NCBI RefSeq assembly: GCF_001643235.1
Contig: NZ_LQWY01000001.1
Location: 1 to 64,000 of the forward strand
Origin: Domibacillus aminovorans
GTDB lineage: Bacteria > Bacillota > Bacilli > Bacillales > Domibacillaceae
Direction of reading: 5' to 3'
Length of the DNA stretch: 64,000 nucleotides
Positions 44,133-54,825 of the stretch are shown piece after piece. The translations under genes and the position numbers were made by a program. Position 1 is the first letter of the stretch. Every line of letters begins with the position of its first letter. The notes under the pieces are model-generated. The model had not been told where the DNA came from. It was given only the letters and a program-made list of their open reading frames with translations, and did not search any database.

Positions 44133-44990
44133 TCACTGTACTTTATTTGTCAAAGTACCGACACCTTCAATTGTAATGTCAACAGAATCGCCTGCTTTCA
44201 GCATTCTTTTGGGATTCATTGCATAACCAACGCCAGCTGGAGTACCTGTGGCGATGATGTCACCCGGTTCAAGCGTCATACCTTTTGATAAGACATGAAT
44301 AATTTCGTCGATCGGAAAAATAAACTGGGATGTATTCGACTTCTGCCGTATTTCTCCGTTTACTCTCGTTTCAATCGACAGGTTATGTGGATCTTCAATA
44401 TCCTCTTTTGTTACAATCCATGGCCCCATCGGGCACGTTGCATCTAAGCTTTTTCCAAGGAAAAACTGGTGATGGCGATTTTGAATGTTGCGTGCTGTCA
44501 CATCATTTAAAACGGTATAGCCAAAAATGTAGTCAAACGCATCTTCACGGTCAATCTCTTTTCCTTTTTTACCGATAATGACCGCCAATTCCCCTTCATA
44601 ATCAAGCGAATCCGTCAATGATTCATATGCTGGAATCAGCGCATTTTGTGCTGATACCGTTGTCGGTGCTTTTGTGAAAATGATCGGGTGTTCCGGAATA
44701 CTTGCTTCTCCGCTCATTTCAACCGCATGATCTCGATAATTTTTCCCAACACAGAAAATATTTTTCGCTGGTCTTGGAATCGGTGCCAGCCATTCAATTT
44801 CTAATGCTTTTATTCCTTTTGATGTAGTAGAAAAATCCACAGCCGCTTTCATAAATTCGGGCTGGCCAATTGCTTCTCTCAGCGTTTTCGGCGCGTCATT
44901 CATTTCTGTTAAGTTTACGACCGTTTTGTCCCAGTCATTATAGATTCCATAATGTTCAACCCCTTTATAAACAAAGCTGATCCATTTCAT
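44133..44990 (-). CDS. yisK: Fumarylacetoacetate hydrolase family protein YisK
   Basis: The 285-residue protein has the FAH fold with metal ligands in LDYEGELAVIIGKKGKEI (two Glu) and LNDVTARNIQ (Asp), and FCVGKNYRDHAVEM and GDIIATGTPAGVG blocks. B. subtilis YisK has been described as an oxaloacetate decarboxylase that also affects cell shape through Mbl; I rely on memory for that. The start (MKWISF) at 44990 follows GGGGGG and overlaps the end of the upstream DUF418 gene (TAATGATG), so the two are translationally coupled. Confidence 0.92.
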   Translation of the reverse strand: MKWISFVYKGVEHYGIYNDWDKTVVNLTEMNDAPKTLREAIGQPEFMKAAVDFSTTSKGIKALEIEWLAPIPRPAKNIFCVGKNYRDHAVEMSGEASIPEHPIIFTKAPTTVSAQNALIPAYESLTDSLDYEGELAVIIGKKGKEIDREDAFDYIFGYTVLNDVTARNIQNRHHQFFLGKSLDATCPMGPWIVTKEDIEDPHNLSIETRVNGEIRQKSNTSQFIFPIDEIIHVLSKGMTLEPGDIIATGTPAGVGYAMNPKRMLKAGDSVDITIEGVGTLTNKVQ

Positions 44991-44992
44991 CA

Positions 44993-46165
44993 TTATTTCC
45001 CCCCTTTTCCATATGTAACAGTACGCCAAAGCGACTCCATCGGTCCCCTCTTAAATCGATCTAGCCATAAATTAGATACGACCACTTGTACAGCAAAAAT
45101 GGTCAAACAAATCCACATACTAGTTAAAATGGTTATTTGACCGTAATAACCGAGGCCGTAATGATAAAAAATGAGTGTCCCGATGACAGATTGCATTAAA
45201 TAATTGGTTAATGACATTTTCCCGGCAGCGGCGAACGGTTGCAGCATTTTTTGCGGCCATTGAAATGTGCACAATAAAACAATGAGTACTGCGTATGATA
45301 TAGCTAATATCGGACCGCCAATCGAATCCTGCACGTACATGTACGCAATATTATTGCGGTCAAGAACATGCGGTACCCCTTTTAACAAAAGGCCGGCAAT
45401 AAAAAACACAAGAAAAGTGAACGTCGTTTTTTTCGGATGAGTTGTCCATTTGTCAATGACATTCAATTTATAAGCACCCGCACCGATGATTAAAAGTGGA
45501 AAGATTGAAATGATTTGGATTAAAAATCCTCCGTCCACAAGGTTTACGTTCATCCAGTCATGTATTCGCTGCATCGTAATTTCCATATACGATCCACTTC
45601 CATACGCGGCAATGGATTGTGAAACAGACGCAATATCTGTCCAATACAAAGCGTTATATGGATCTGAATAAGCAGCCAGCATGAGCATCATGCTTAACAA
45701 AACGGCTGGCAAAAACAAAAGAACGAGACCGACAATAAGTAGCATACGTCCAGAAAAACGTAAAAAAAGCAATAGAAGAAAGCCGCATACTGCGTAATTG
45801 AATAAAATATCGCCTGGCCAGATGAAGAAAGCATGAATGAGACCGAGCAGCAGTAAAAAAGTAAAACGGCGAATACCGGTCCAAGTAAAAGACCTTCCCT
45901 GCTCTCTCGCTTTTGCATACTGCATCGCCACGCCAAAACCAAACATCATCGCAAACAGCGGGTAAAAACTAGCCTGTACGAAAACATCAACCCAGGAAAA
46001 AATAGTTAAATCCTGTGATGTTTTCCACCATTCATATGGATTGTAATAAAAATAAGGCGAATGAAACGAAAACATATTGACGAGAAAGATACCGAAAAGC
46101 GATAGCCCTCTCAATACATCGATCGCTAAGATTCGCGGTTTTTCCCCTGTTGATAAAGACTGCAA
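44993..46165 (-). CDS. DUF418 family membrane protein
   Basis: The 390-residue protein has about ten membrane helices and the DUF418/YeiB signatures ILAIDVLRGLSLFGIFLVNM and AAGKMSLTNYLMQSVIGTLIF. Members are inner-membrane proteins related to acyltransferase-3-type transporters; substrate unknown. TTG start with AAGGAG 9 bases upstream. It forms an operon with yisK. Confidence 0.88.
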   Translation of the reverse strand: MQSLSTGEKPRILAIDVLRGLSLFGIFLVNMFSFHSPYFYYNPYEWWKTSQDLTIFSWVDVFVQASFYPLFAMMFGFGVAMQYAKAREQGRSFTWTGIRRFTFLLLLGLIHAFFIWPGDILFNYAVCGFLLLLFLRFSGRMLLIVGLVLLFLPAVLLSMMLMLAAYSDPYNALYWTDIASVSQSIAAYGSGSYMEITMQRIHDWMNVNLVDGGFLIQIISIFPLLIIGAGAYKLNVIDKWTTHPKKTTFTFLVFFIAGLLLKGVPHVLDRNNIAYMYVQDSIGGPILAISYAVLIVLLCTFQWPQKMLQPFAAAGKMSLTNYLMQSVIGTLIFYHYGLGYYGQITILTSMWICLTIFAVQVVVSNLWLDRFKRGPMESLWRTVTYGKGGK

Positions 46166-46226
46166 GCAAAACGCTCCTTCCAGGTTATAATATAACTTTC
46201 ATAATCATAACAGAAAAAGGCGATTT

Positions 46227-49200
46227 TCACGTATACTCGATTACGTGTGCACCGTCCATAAAGAAGACAAACTTTTTATGCAAAGGCCGTTTCCAAATGC
46301 GTTCTATTGCTTTTGCGTACAAAGTAATTTGCATGTCGTATCGTTTACGCAAAACAGGCTCTGCTTCTGTAAACCCGCCCGCAAAACGATCTGTGATGCG
46401 ATCGGTTTTATAATCAAGCAAATATAGATTCCCTTTATACTCGAACAAACAGTCAATGACCCCTTGAATTAACACTTTTTCATCTAAATCCGCAGTTCCT
46501 GCTTCACGTGCTGACACCCCCATATTAAACGGCAATTCGCGGTGGACACGGTCGGCTGCCAGCAGCATTTCCCCCGGTTCTGATTTGAAAAAGGCAGCAA
46601 CCATTTCGGTATGGATGACTTCCGTCTGTTCGACTGTTAATAATTCTTTTTCAATCAGCTTCTCCAAAAGACGTTCCACTTCAACTTCTTCCGGTGCTTT
46701 TTCAAGGCTTATGTGCTGCATAACTGTATGGACAGCTGTTCCAATTTCGGCTGGTGACAACTGTTTCATTTGCATAAAACGCGGTCGTCTAAATACAGGA
46801 CGACGATAATCGCTCGCTGTCTCATTCGCAGCCCCTTCACTGTAAATATCATTCATTCGTTTTAAATCGGAGACCGACTGTTTCGAACGAAGACTCACCG
46901 CTTCGGGAAACGCGTACTCCCACCTCATTCGTTCTTCAATATCTCCTTTTTCCGGTGACTGTTCCGGATACGGCTGACGTTTTTTTATGTAATCCAGCCA
47001 CATATCCTGCTCGATCTCTTGTTTTTTTTCATCGGTTAAAAAGAGTTCCGCTGATTCAATGACAGAAAAAGTGAAACGAGATGGATGATCTGCCAATAAC
47101 AGATGAGTGCCATCAAGATCCGTATGGCGCATTAAGACAGGGCCTATCCAGTCCATGTAAGACGTAGCGGATGCTCTTACTGCATCGCTTAACAACATCG
47201 ATTCTCTTTCACCTGACAATACCCAGTTGGCTAGTTTCTTCTCGGCCCTTTTCACAGAACCAGTAATAAAAAGTTTTTCTTTTGCGCGTGTCATCGCGAC
47301 ATAAAGTACACGCATTTCTTCCGCAAGCAACTCCAGTTTCTTTTTCCGCTGGAAAGCAAGCTGAACAAGAGAGGGCCAAGCAATTCGCTTATCAGGATTC
47401 ATGTATTTAACCGCCACGCCGTAATCTTTATCAAACAGCACGCGGCCATTTAAATCCATCATATTAAAGCGTCGTCCGGCAGCAGCCATAAACACGATCG
47501 GAAATTCAAGCCCTTTACTTGCGTGAATCGTCATAATACGGACAACATCTTCCTGCTCTGACAACGCACGGGCTGTCCCAAGATCATCGCCCCGTTCACG
47601 CATTCGCTCAATAAAACGAAGAAAACGGAACAAACCTCGGAAGGACGTTTCCTCATATTGACGAGCCCGGTCATATAAAGCACGTAAATTCGCCTGACGC
47701 TGCTTTCCACCTGGCATTCCGCCTGCAAATGCATAAAACTGCGTATCACGATATAATTCCCATATTAAATCGGACAAAGCACCGCTTCGGCCAATGGAAC
47801 GCCATTTCTCCAGATATTCTAAAAACGGACTCACTTTTTCTTTTAAAGATTCATCACCATTTCGGTCATCCATAAAAGCTAGCAGTGATTCAAAATAACT
47901 GCCTTTTTTCGATGCAAGTCGAATTAATGCGAGTTCATTTTCACTGCAGCGTACAATCGGTGACCGCAAAACAGCAGCCAGTGGAATGTCTTGATATGGG
48001 TTGTCAATGACTTGCAGTAAAGAGAGCATGACAGATATTTCTGTCGCTTGAAAATAACCGCCAGATGTGCTCGCATAAACCGGAATACCGGCATGTTTAA
48101 ATTCTTCCATCATTTCCGGCACCCATGTGAGAGAACGCATTAATATGACAATATCTCGGTACTGTACAGGCCGCTCTGTTTTCGTTTTCGGATCGTAAAC
48201 AGGTTGTCCCGATTCAATTAACTCTTTTATTTTGGACGTAATATACCGCGATTCAACCTGTGACTGTTCCGCATCTTCACGATCGATGTCTTCTTCTGCT
48301 ATTTCATCTGGTCCATCGCTGCTAATTAACGCGATTTCAACAGGATAAGAGCCATCTGGGTAATCTGCACCCGGTACGAGCGCTTCTTCTGGGCCATATT
48401 CAATTTCGCCGACATCTGTCCCCATAATTTGCTGGAACAAATAATTTGTCCCATCGAGCACTTCACTGCGGCTTCTATAATTGCGCGACAACCCTATTTT
48501 AAGTCCAGAAGCAAGGCCATCTGTGCTGAAACGCTTATATTTTCCGAGAAACAGCCCCGGTTCCGCAAGTCGAAATCGATAGATGGATTGTTTCACATCA
48601 CCCACCATAAACAAGTTGCCTTTTTGTTCATCATTCGCCGACACAAGGCTGACGATTTTTTCCTGTACCATATTAACATCCTGATATTCATCAACGAGCA
48701 CTTCCTTGAAGCGGCGTTTATACGAATCGGCCGCTTTTGAAGGCTCTCCATCTGTCATTAAAATCGACAACGCGTAATGCTCCAGATCACTAAAATCGGT
48801 AATGGCACGTTCTCTTTTTACGGCTTCATACCGCTTTGAAAAAGCAAGAACGAGCTCAGCAAGCCGTTCTACAACGGGCTTCATTTCAGCTATATCACGC
48901 AGCCAATTTTCAGGCTTACGGGCAAAAAAAGTATCCTTTAACTCATTGATCAACTTTTTCGCATTGTCCCGAACTGTCTTCGACCGCTCCTTTAGCCCCT
49001 CATCATAGTCGTCCCCTTTACACATTTTTAGTGTCGGAAATCGAACCGTTTGAAACGCATTGTACATCTGTTCCCACGTTTCACATTCCAAAATGGCTTT
49101 TACCGCCCGGGTATCTACTAAAAAATTTTCTGCTCTCGGCACAGGTCCCCCTGGTAATTCCGTCATCATTAAGCCTTCATCTAAAAGCGCCAGCGCACTT

Positions 49201-49904
49201 TCAAGCTGGAAGCGGATATCTTTTTTTAACGGATCAATAAAAGACAGATCATCAATGGATTCTGCTGTTTCATATACTGATGAGAGTTGATGAAGCCATT
49301 CGTCCGGATCCGGGTGTGACCTGGAAAAATCAAAAAGACGAATAACCGCTTTTTGCAGTTCGACATCGCTTCGATCACCAGAAAATGTATCGACCAATCG
49401 ATAAAATGATTCATTGTTCTCTTTTCCATATTCTTCTTCAAGCAAATCTTCTAACACTTCATCACGGATTAACACCGCTTCTGTATCGTCCGCAATTCGA
49501 AAAGACGGATCAATATCGACCATATAATAATATTTCCGAATGACTTCCAAACAAAATGAATGCAATGTTGAAATGGATGCTTTATTTAAAAGACGGAGCT
49601 GACGGCGCAGCCGGATGGATGCCGGCTCACGCTCAATTTCCCTTTCGAGCGCTTCACCAATCCGATGTCTCATTTCTGCGGCGGCGGCGTTTGTAAAGGT
49701 CACAACGAGAAGCTCATCCACTTCAACAGGCGATTCTTCACGGATGATCTTTTGAATAATTCGTTCAACCAGCACGGCAGTTTTTCCAGAACCCGCTGCT
49801 GCCGCAACTAAAATATCGCTTCCATGTGCGTAAATCGCTTTCCATTGATCATCGGTCCAGAGCACATCTGTCGGCTTCTCGGGGATATTATACAATTCCG
49901 TCAT
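46227..49904 (-). CDS. addA: ATP-dependent helicase/nuclease subunit A
   Basis: The 1225-residue protein is a UvrD-type helicase with Walker A in VAAAAGSGKTAVLVERI, VDEYQDVNMVQ, FMVGDVKQSIYRFR, VRIMTIHASKGLEFPIVF and VLYVAMTRAKE, and a C-terminal RecB-type nuclease domain ending with VLIQGVIDCLFEYKGNLYLL and DYKTD. With AddB it resects double-strand breaks and loads RecA at Chi. AAGGAG lies before the ATG at 49904, and the gene overlaps the end of addB. Confidence 0.97.
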   Translation of the reverse strand: MTELYNIPEKPTDVLWTDDQWKAIYAHGSDILVAAAAGSGKTAVLVERIIQKIIREESPVEVDELLVVTFTNAAAAEMRHRIGEALEREIEREPASIRLRRQLRLLNKASISTLHSFCLEVIRKYYYMVDIDPSFRIADDTEAVLIRDEVLEDLLEEEYGKENNESFYRLVDTFSGDRSDVELQKAVIRLFDFSRSHPDPDEWLHQLSSVYETAESIDDLSFIDPLKKDIRFQLESALALLDEGLMMTELPGGPVPRAENFLVDTRAVKAILECETWEQMYNAFQTVRFPTLKMCKGDDYDEGLKERSKTVRDNAKKLINELKDTFFARKPENWLRDIAEMKPVVERLAELVLAFSKRYEAVKRERAITDFSDLEHYALSILMTDGEPSKAADSYKRRFKEVLVDEYQDVNMVQEKIVSLVSANDEQKGNLFMVGDVKQSIYRFRLAEPGLFLGKYKRFSTDGLASGLKIGLSRNYRSRSEVLDGTNYLFQQIMGTDVGEIEYGPEEALVPGADYPDGSYPVEIALISSDGPDEIAEEDIDREDAEQSQVESRYITSKIKELIESGQPVYDPKTKTERPVQYRDIVILMRSLTWVPEMMEEFKHAGIPVYASTSGGYFQATEISVMLSLLQVIDNPYQDIPLAAVLRSPIVRCSENELALIRLASKKGSYFESLLAFMDDRNGDESLKEKVSPFLEYLEKWRSIGRSGALSDLIWELYRDTQFYAFAGGMPGGKQRQANLRALYDRARQYEETSFRGLFRFLRFIERMRERGDDLGTARALSEQEDVVRIMTIHASKGLEFPIVFMAAAGRRFNMMDLNGRVLFDKDYGVAVKYMNPDKRIAWPSLVQLAFQRKKKLELLAEEMRVLYVAMTRAKEKLFITGSVKRAEKKLANWVLSGERESMLLSDAVRASATSYMDWIGPVLMRHTDLDGTHLLLADHPSRFTFSVIESAELFLTDEKKQEIEQDMWLDYIKKRQPYPEQSPEKGDIEERMRWEYAFPEAVSLRSKQSVSDLKRMNDIYSEGAANETASDYRRPVFRRPRFMQMKQLSPAEIGTAVHTVMQHISLEKAPEEVEVERLLEKLIEKELLTVEQTEVIHTEMVAAFFKSEPGEMLLAADRVHRELPFNMGVSAREAGTADLDEKVLIQGVIDCLFEYKGNLYLLDYKTDRITDRFAGGFTEAEPVLRKRYDMQITLYAKAIERIWKRPLHKKFVFFMDGAHVIEYT

Positions 49905-52900
49905 CACCATTCTCCTTCATCTTCTGAATGATTTCTTCATTTTTATGTGGTCGAATCAGTCTATAGCTGTTTTCATCCAATGTATCGTCGAACTGGCACA
50001 CTTGCCGGTATGAACAAAATGTACACGGTGTTTTTTTGTTGTAACGATACGGTGTAATATCAACGGCTCCGGATACAATATCATTACCTGCATCTTCGTA
50101 TAATTTCCGAACATGACGCCGCATCGTTCCAAATGAATCATCGTCCACTGTTTTCGAACGGGCGGTCAGCGTGCCATCCTTTTTAAAACCTGCCGGAATA
50201 ATAAGCGAGTCTCCCGTTTCAAGCTGCTCATCCATTAAATGAATGGCTTCATCTTCACCGAGAACAAGCCCTTTCATACGGAAACTTTTCATAATTTCTT
50301 TTTCAATTTCTTCAATTGTCATAAATTTTTTCGTATTTAAATAAGGGTTATGCACATGGAAATAAAGGACACCACCCGGACGTGCTTCTTTGCCTGTTAA
50401 AATGGATGAATTCGTCAACACAATATCAAGATATGTTAACATTTGCATCGCAAATCCATAATAGATTTCCGTCATATCGACATCTCTGCTGCCCGACTTA
50501 TAATCGATAACACGCAAATATGTATCGTTATTCCCTTCCGCTTTATCTACACGGTCAATTCGGCCGGCAAGCGACATACGTGCACCGTTTTTCAAATGAA
50601 AGACGAGCGGAGGCAATTCAGACCGTGGACCAAATGCAAGCTCAATACCAAGCGGCGAAAAACCGCTCACTTTTGCTTGGTCACTCAGTACCGTTGAGGC
50701 CCGGGCAATAATTTGCTCGAGTTTATGCTGAATGTATGAATACCGATTGGAACTCATTAAAATTCGATTTTGAAGCTTTGGTGCAAGCTCTTCCACTGCA
50801 CTTTTTGCAAATGTGCGGCACTGTTCCAATGTAAGTTCCGGCCACTTCATTCCACGCTTTTCAACTTCTTCAGCTATCCATTTCAATGCACCATGAAACA
50901 GGTCGCCAATATCTGGTGCCTCAAGACGATACACAAGGCGGTCACGCAGCTTTAACCCATGCCTTGCAAAATGGCTGAACGGGCACGAATGGAACGTTTC
51001 CATTCGTGACACACTCGCAATCATATCCGTTCCGTATAAATCAATACCGGTCTGCGGCTTTAGCACGTTCGTTTTATTTTCGTAATATAAGCTATCCAGA
51101 ACGAGCCCTGCTTTTCGTTTAAGCGGACTTTCCATATAAACATTGTACGTATCCCACCAGAACGAATGAAGCGGATATCCACGCTTCTTCAATTGAAGCT
51201 GCGAGGTTAAATAAGACAGTGTCGGCTCGGGATAGCCAATGTACTCGAGTTGCTCTTTTGGCTTCAAATCAGCTGGATCATTAGCTAAAAGCTGTTCATT
51301 TAAACCGCCAAAAAGTTCTCTTAGCCTTTTAATATACGGTGACGGCTGCAACGATTTCCCTTCTGAATCGGCAATCGGCCATGAAATATATAAGCGGCTC
51401 GCAGGTATGGTCACCGTACGGTATGCAACGAATTCTTCATCAAGCAGTCTCGTTTTGCTTCCCGGTGCAACATTCATCCCTGCCGCAATGAGCGCTGTCC
51501 GTTCCTCATCGTCCAAAATACCATCTTCCATTTGACGCGACGGAAAAACACCGTCATTCATGCCAACGACAAATGCAGCTTCAATGCCGGCCAAACGTGA
51601 TCGTTCAGGGTTCGCTACAATGACTTGATCCGCAGCCGGCGGAACAATTGAAAACTCAAGCGCTTCAAGACCAGCATTCAAAACAGAAGCGAATTTTTTT
51701 GCATTCATCTGCTCATCTCCTGCCACTTCCGCAAACTCATCAAGCATACCGATGACCGCATCCCACGCCTGATTATGCTGAGCCGCGGCCGCTAACTCGC
51801 CCCGTTCTTCCGCTTCGATTGATAGTTGTTCGATCTTTTGTGGAATATTCAAGTCTTCAATAAATTGATATAAAGATCGACAACATTCAAGTGCATTTTT
51901 TGCGTGTTTTAACCGCCTTTCTAAACGATACAGCGGTGTCGAAACAGCCTCTTTCATCTCATTTAGCTGAATCTCAAACGCACGCTCTTCATCCGTCTGA
52001 GCGACACTTGTAAATTCAAGACCCATATAACGGCGGTACGTCCATCTTTCGCCGTTCGTCCAGCGATCGCCGTATATGCCATGAGCCAGCACATAATTTT
52101 CAAGTAAATCCATGCGGCGGCGCACGTTTTCACGTGGTTCATCAAATGGAAAAAGCAAATCGGTTTTAACAGCACGGAAAATAGCTTCATACCGCCACTT
52201 TCCACTGATCACTTCAAGAGATGAGCGAATCAATTCAATAAGCGGATGATTGAGCATGGGCCGCTTCTGATCAATAAAGAAGGGGATATTATAGTCATCA
52301 AATACCGTTTCAATAATGGACCGATATTCTTCTCCATTGCGGATAAGGAGCGCGATTTGTTTATAGCGATAGTTTTCTACACGCGCCAGACGACGAATTT
52401 CACGTGCCGCGCCTTCTATTTCTGCCCTTCTTCCTGCCGCCTGCATAATCGTTAAACCGGAACTGCTTTCATGTGTGTTTGCTGGTCGTTTGTCAAACTG
52501 TGTTTCGAGATGAATTAATGATTCATTTTTTTGCCGCTTATGTCCTTGAATGACGATATCGTCTTTAATATCGATACCTGCTTCAATCGCATTTTCATAT
52601 AAATCATGATACGTCCGGCCTGTTAAACGGAATAATTCAGTATCATCCGGATCATCATGCCGGAACGATCGATCGGTCGTCAATGAAATCGTCACATGCT
52701 GTGCTGTGTCCATCAAAACGCGAATTACATCATGTTCCTGTGGTGTAAAGCTGTGAAATCCGTCTATATAAATAGTTGATTCTCGTATGTAATCTGATTT
52801 GACGATCATTTCTGCAAGAAGACGCATATAATCTTCGGAATCCGTATATTTGTCCACAAGTGCCTGATCAAACTCTGTATAAATTTTTTGCAAATCATTT

Positions 52901-53364
52901 AATTTATCCGCAAGTGCGGCCGGAACGCTTCTAAGATGTTCCACCATATCATCTGGGGTAATTAAATATTGTCGGAATTCAGTAAGCATTCCTTCCACCG
53001 TGCTGACAAAACCGGTTTTATCTGCAGCTTTTGAAAAAACCGATAACTCTTCCCTATTTTCTTCGATAATTTTTCGAATCAAAATGTTTCGTCCCGCCGG
53101 GGTAATGTGCTGCCTGCTCATCCCGCCTTCTTCCTGCAAAACACGCCAAGCAAGACGAGTAAAGCTGTATACTTGCGCACGAATGGTACCACCAAGATCG
53201 TCATCTGCAGCCAGCTCGTATTCAGATAAAAAAGACATTTGCTCCGGCACGAGATAAATAATCGGTTGTCCTTCCGGATCATCGAGTATACGTTTTTTTA
53301 TTTCTGAAATCATCCAATCCGTTTTTCCAGAACCAGATCGGCCAATAACAAATTGCAGCCCCAT
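49888..53364 (-). CDS. addB: ATP-dependent helicase/nuclease subunit B
   Basis: The 1158-residue protein starts MGLQFVIGRSGSGKTDWMIS (Walker A) and has an inactive helicase-like body that recognises Chi, a RecB-type nuclease site (LRVIDYKSGSRDVDM, AGRIDRVDKAEG) and an Fe-S cluster ligated by Cys in FHSCPFSHFARHG and in the C-terminal CTFCSYRQVCQFD. Length matches AddB. GGAGGG precedes the ATG. sbcDC, which follow addA in B. subtilis, are not here. Confidence 0.97.
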   Translation of the reverse strand: MGLQFVIGRSGSGKTDWMISEIKKRILDDPEGQPIIYLVPEQMSFLSEYELAADDDLGGTIRAQVYSFTRLAWRVLQEEGGMSRQHITPAGRNILIRKIIEENREELSVFSKAADKTGFVSTVEGMLTEFRQYLITPDDMVEHLRSVPAALADKLNDLQKIYTEFDQALVDKYTDSEDYMRLLAEMIVKSDYIRESTIYIDGFHSFTPQEHDVIRVLMDTAQHVTISLTTDRSFRHDDPDDTELFRLTGRTYHDLYENAIEAGIDIKDDIVIQGHKRQKNESLIHLETQFDKRPANTHESSSGLTIMQAAGRRAEIEGAAREIRRLARVENYRYKQIALLIRNGEEYRSIIETVFDDYNIPFFIDQKRPMLNHPLIELIRSSLEVISGKWRYEAIFRAVKTDLLFPFDEPRENVRRRMDLLENYVLAHGIYGDRWTNGERWTYRRYMGLEFTSVAQTDEERAFEIQLNEMKEAVSTPLYRLERRLKHAKNALECCRSLYQFIEDLNIPQKIEQLSIEAEERGELAAAAQHNQAWDAVIGMLDEFAEVAGDEQMNAKKFASVLNAGLEALEFSIVPPAADQVIVANPERSRLAGIEAAFVVGMNDGVFPSRQMEDGILDDEERTALIAAGMNVAPGSKTRLLDEEFVAYRTVTIPASRLYISWPIADSEGKSLQPSPYIKRLRELFGGLNEQLLANDPADLKPKEQLEYIGYPEPTLSYLTSQLQLKKRGYPLHSFWWDTYNVYMESPLKRKAGLVLDSLYYENKTNVLKPQTGIDLYGTDMIASVSRMETFHSCPFSHFARHGLKLRDRLVYRLEAPDIGDLFHGALKWIAEEVEKRGMKWPELTLEQCRTFAKSAVEELAPKLQNRILMSSNRYSYIQHKLEQIIARASTVLSDQAKVSGFSPLGIELAFGPRSELPPLVFHLKNGARMSLAGRIDRVDKAEGNNDTYLRVIDYKSGSRDVDMTEIYYGFAMQMLTYLDIVLTNSSILTGKEARPGGVLYFHVHNPYLNTKKFMTIEEIEKEIMKSFRMKGLVLGEDEAIHLMDEQLETGDSLIIPAGFKKDGTLTARSKTVDDDSFGTMRRHVRKLYEDAGNDIVSGAVDITPYRYNKKTPCTFCSYRQVCQFDDTLDENSYRLIRPHKNEEIIQKMKENGDDGIV

Positions 53365-53455
53365 TACAACCCCTCCATTTCATTACTATCTACTATAACA
53401 AAGATCATACGTTCGTTCAAAAGAAAAACGAAAAACCACATCTATGATATGGCTT

Positions 53456-54037
53456 TCATTTTTCAAGTCGCTTTTCCAATTGTTTGCCGCCAAACCAGAG
53501 GGCGATCATAATACTAGCGATAACAGCGGTTCTGCCAGGCTGATGAATGAGTGCGGCCACATCATATCCAACATAACTAATCGTGAAGATCATGACTGTT
53601 TTCCCAGCCATCACAGCAAGCAAATATTGAACGATGCTAATTCTCGACAAACCGGCCACGATGTTCACAATAGCAGATGGTGTAAAGGGAAAACAAAGCA
53701 ACAAAAACACCGGTGCAAACCCGTGGCGGTCTACCCAATTCATCATTTTACTTATCTGCTTATTTTTTTGCAAAAAGGATAAAAACTTTTCGCGGCCATA
53801 CCGGCGGATTAATAGAAAAACAATAAATGAACCGGTTACAGCACCGCCCCATGAAATGAAAAAGCCGAACCACAGCCCGAACGCGTTCACATTGGCAAGA
53901 ACGAATGCGAACAGCGGTAAGAACGGTAAAAATGCTTCTAAAAGCGGCAGGAGAAAGCCTGGCAACGGTCCAAACGATTCATATTGATTAATCCAATCCA
54001 TGATTCTTTCTGTTGATAACCATTCACTCAAGTTCAT
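53456..54037 (-). CDS. TVP38/TMEM64 (DedA-like, VTT domain) membrane protein
   Basis: The 193-residue protein has five to six membrane helices and the VTT/SNARE-associated region: LLPLLEAFLPFLPLFAFVLA, GFFISWGGAVTGSFIVFLLI, YGREKFLSFL and FPFTPSAIVNIVAGLSRIS. Related proteins may act as lipid scramblases or flippases. AAGGG precedes the ATG. It lies between comK and addB; B. subtilis has a related gene, yhjE, in the same chromosomal neighbourhood. Confidence 0.85.
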   Translation of the reverse strand: MNLSEWLSTERIMDWINQYESFGPLPGFLLPLLEAFLPFLPLFAFVLANVNAFGLWFGFFISWGGAVTGSFIVFLLIRRYGREKFLSFLQKNKQISKMMNWVDRHGFAPVFLLLCFPFTPSAIVNIVAGLSRISIVQYLLAVMAGKTVMIFTISYVGYDVAALIHQPGRTAVIASIMIALWFGGKQLEKRLEK

Positions 54038-54060
54038 TCTTTAAATCCCTTTCAATTCAA

Positions 54061-54666
54061 TCAACGTCTCAAATCTTTTCCCTGTTCTCTTTCTATCCAA
54101 TCCGAAAACGAAATAATCATTCTTTTTTTGCCCTTTACCCATTTTTTGCGTTCCACTTTCTCTATCTTACCGTTGAACGTAATTATTTTCGTTCTTTTTT
54201 GAAGTTCGTTTGCCAATGCCAATTGACTGAATGCGACATGCATCGAAACATTCACGATTACTTTTTGTCCATCTTTAAACAGAACTTCTGTCTTTTTCTT
54301 GTCGATAATTTTTAATTCCTTTACGTGAAATAAAGATATCCATACACAATCAGGTTTTAAATGTGAAACAATCGGGAAGAGATAAATACCTTCGATGTGA
54401 TCAATCACAATAGGAACTTTCGATTTAGTGCCAAGCAGCAGCTTTGATGCTTCCCTTCTTCCATCGTAAGTAGACAAGTGATGAAGACAGCTTTTCTGAA
54501 TAATGGTTAATGCTTTCTCGTTCATTAAAACCGGCTTCTTGTTGCTTTCATACATCCATGTACACGTACTCTCACCAAATTGAACTGGTTTTAACATCAG
54601 TGTTTCCGACTGTACAAGAAGTAGTTTTCCAGCCTGTTTTAATGGATTTCTTGTCATCTTGCTCAT
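54061..54666 (-). CDS. comK: Competence transcription factor ComK
   Basis: The protein of about 201 residues matches ComK: LMLKPVQFGESTCTWMYES, SYDGR-type block STYDGRREASKLLLGTKSKV, the Bacillus-conserved IEGIYLFPIVSHLKPDCVWI and SLFHVKELK. It is the master activator of natural competence, binding pairs of AT boxes, and is degraded through MecA-ClpCP. Basic N and C termini are normal. AGGTG precedes the ATG at 54666. Sequence is divergent from B. subtilis ComK but the core is intact, with no frameshift. Confidence 0.85.
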   Translation of the reverse strand: MSKMTRNPLKQAGKLLLVQSETLMLKPVQFGESTCTWMYESNKKPVLMNEKALTIIQKSCLHHLSTYDGRREASKLLLGTKSKVPIVIDHIEGIYLFPIVSHLKPDCVWISLFHVKELKIIDKKKTEVLFKDGQKVIVNVSMHVAFSQLALANELQKRTKIITFNGKIEKVERKKWVKGKKRMIISFSDWIEREQGKDLRR

Positions 54667-54769
54667 CCTTTTCACCTGAATTGTTCTCACATTTTCATGT
54701 TACCATGCCGGTGTTATTTTTGTCCCTTTTGCCACAAGATTTAATTTTCTAAAAATTATAAACTTTCTG

Positions 54770-54798
54770 TTGATTAGTTGCTTAAAATTTCATATAAT
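54770..54798 (+). promoter_or_regulatory. Promoter of the IDEAL-domain gene
   Basis: TTGATT (54770-54775), 17 bases, TATAAT (54793-54798), 28 bases before the start. The divergent comK promoter shares the AT-rich interval; I see no clear AAAAN5TTTT ComK boxes. Confidence 0.8.
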
Positions 54799-54825
54799 AT
54801 AAAAAAGGTATCCGAGGTGATTAAA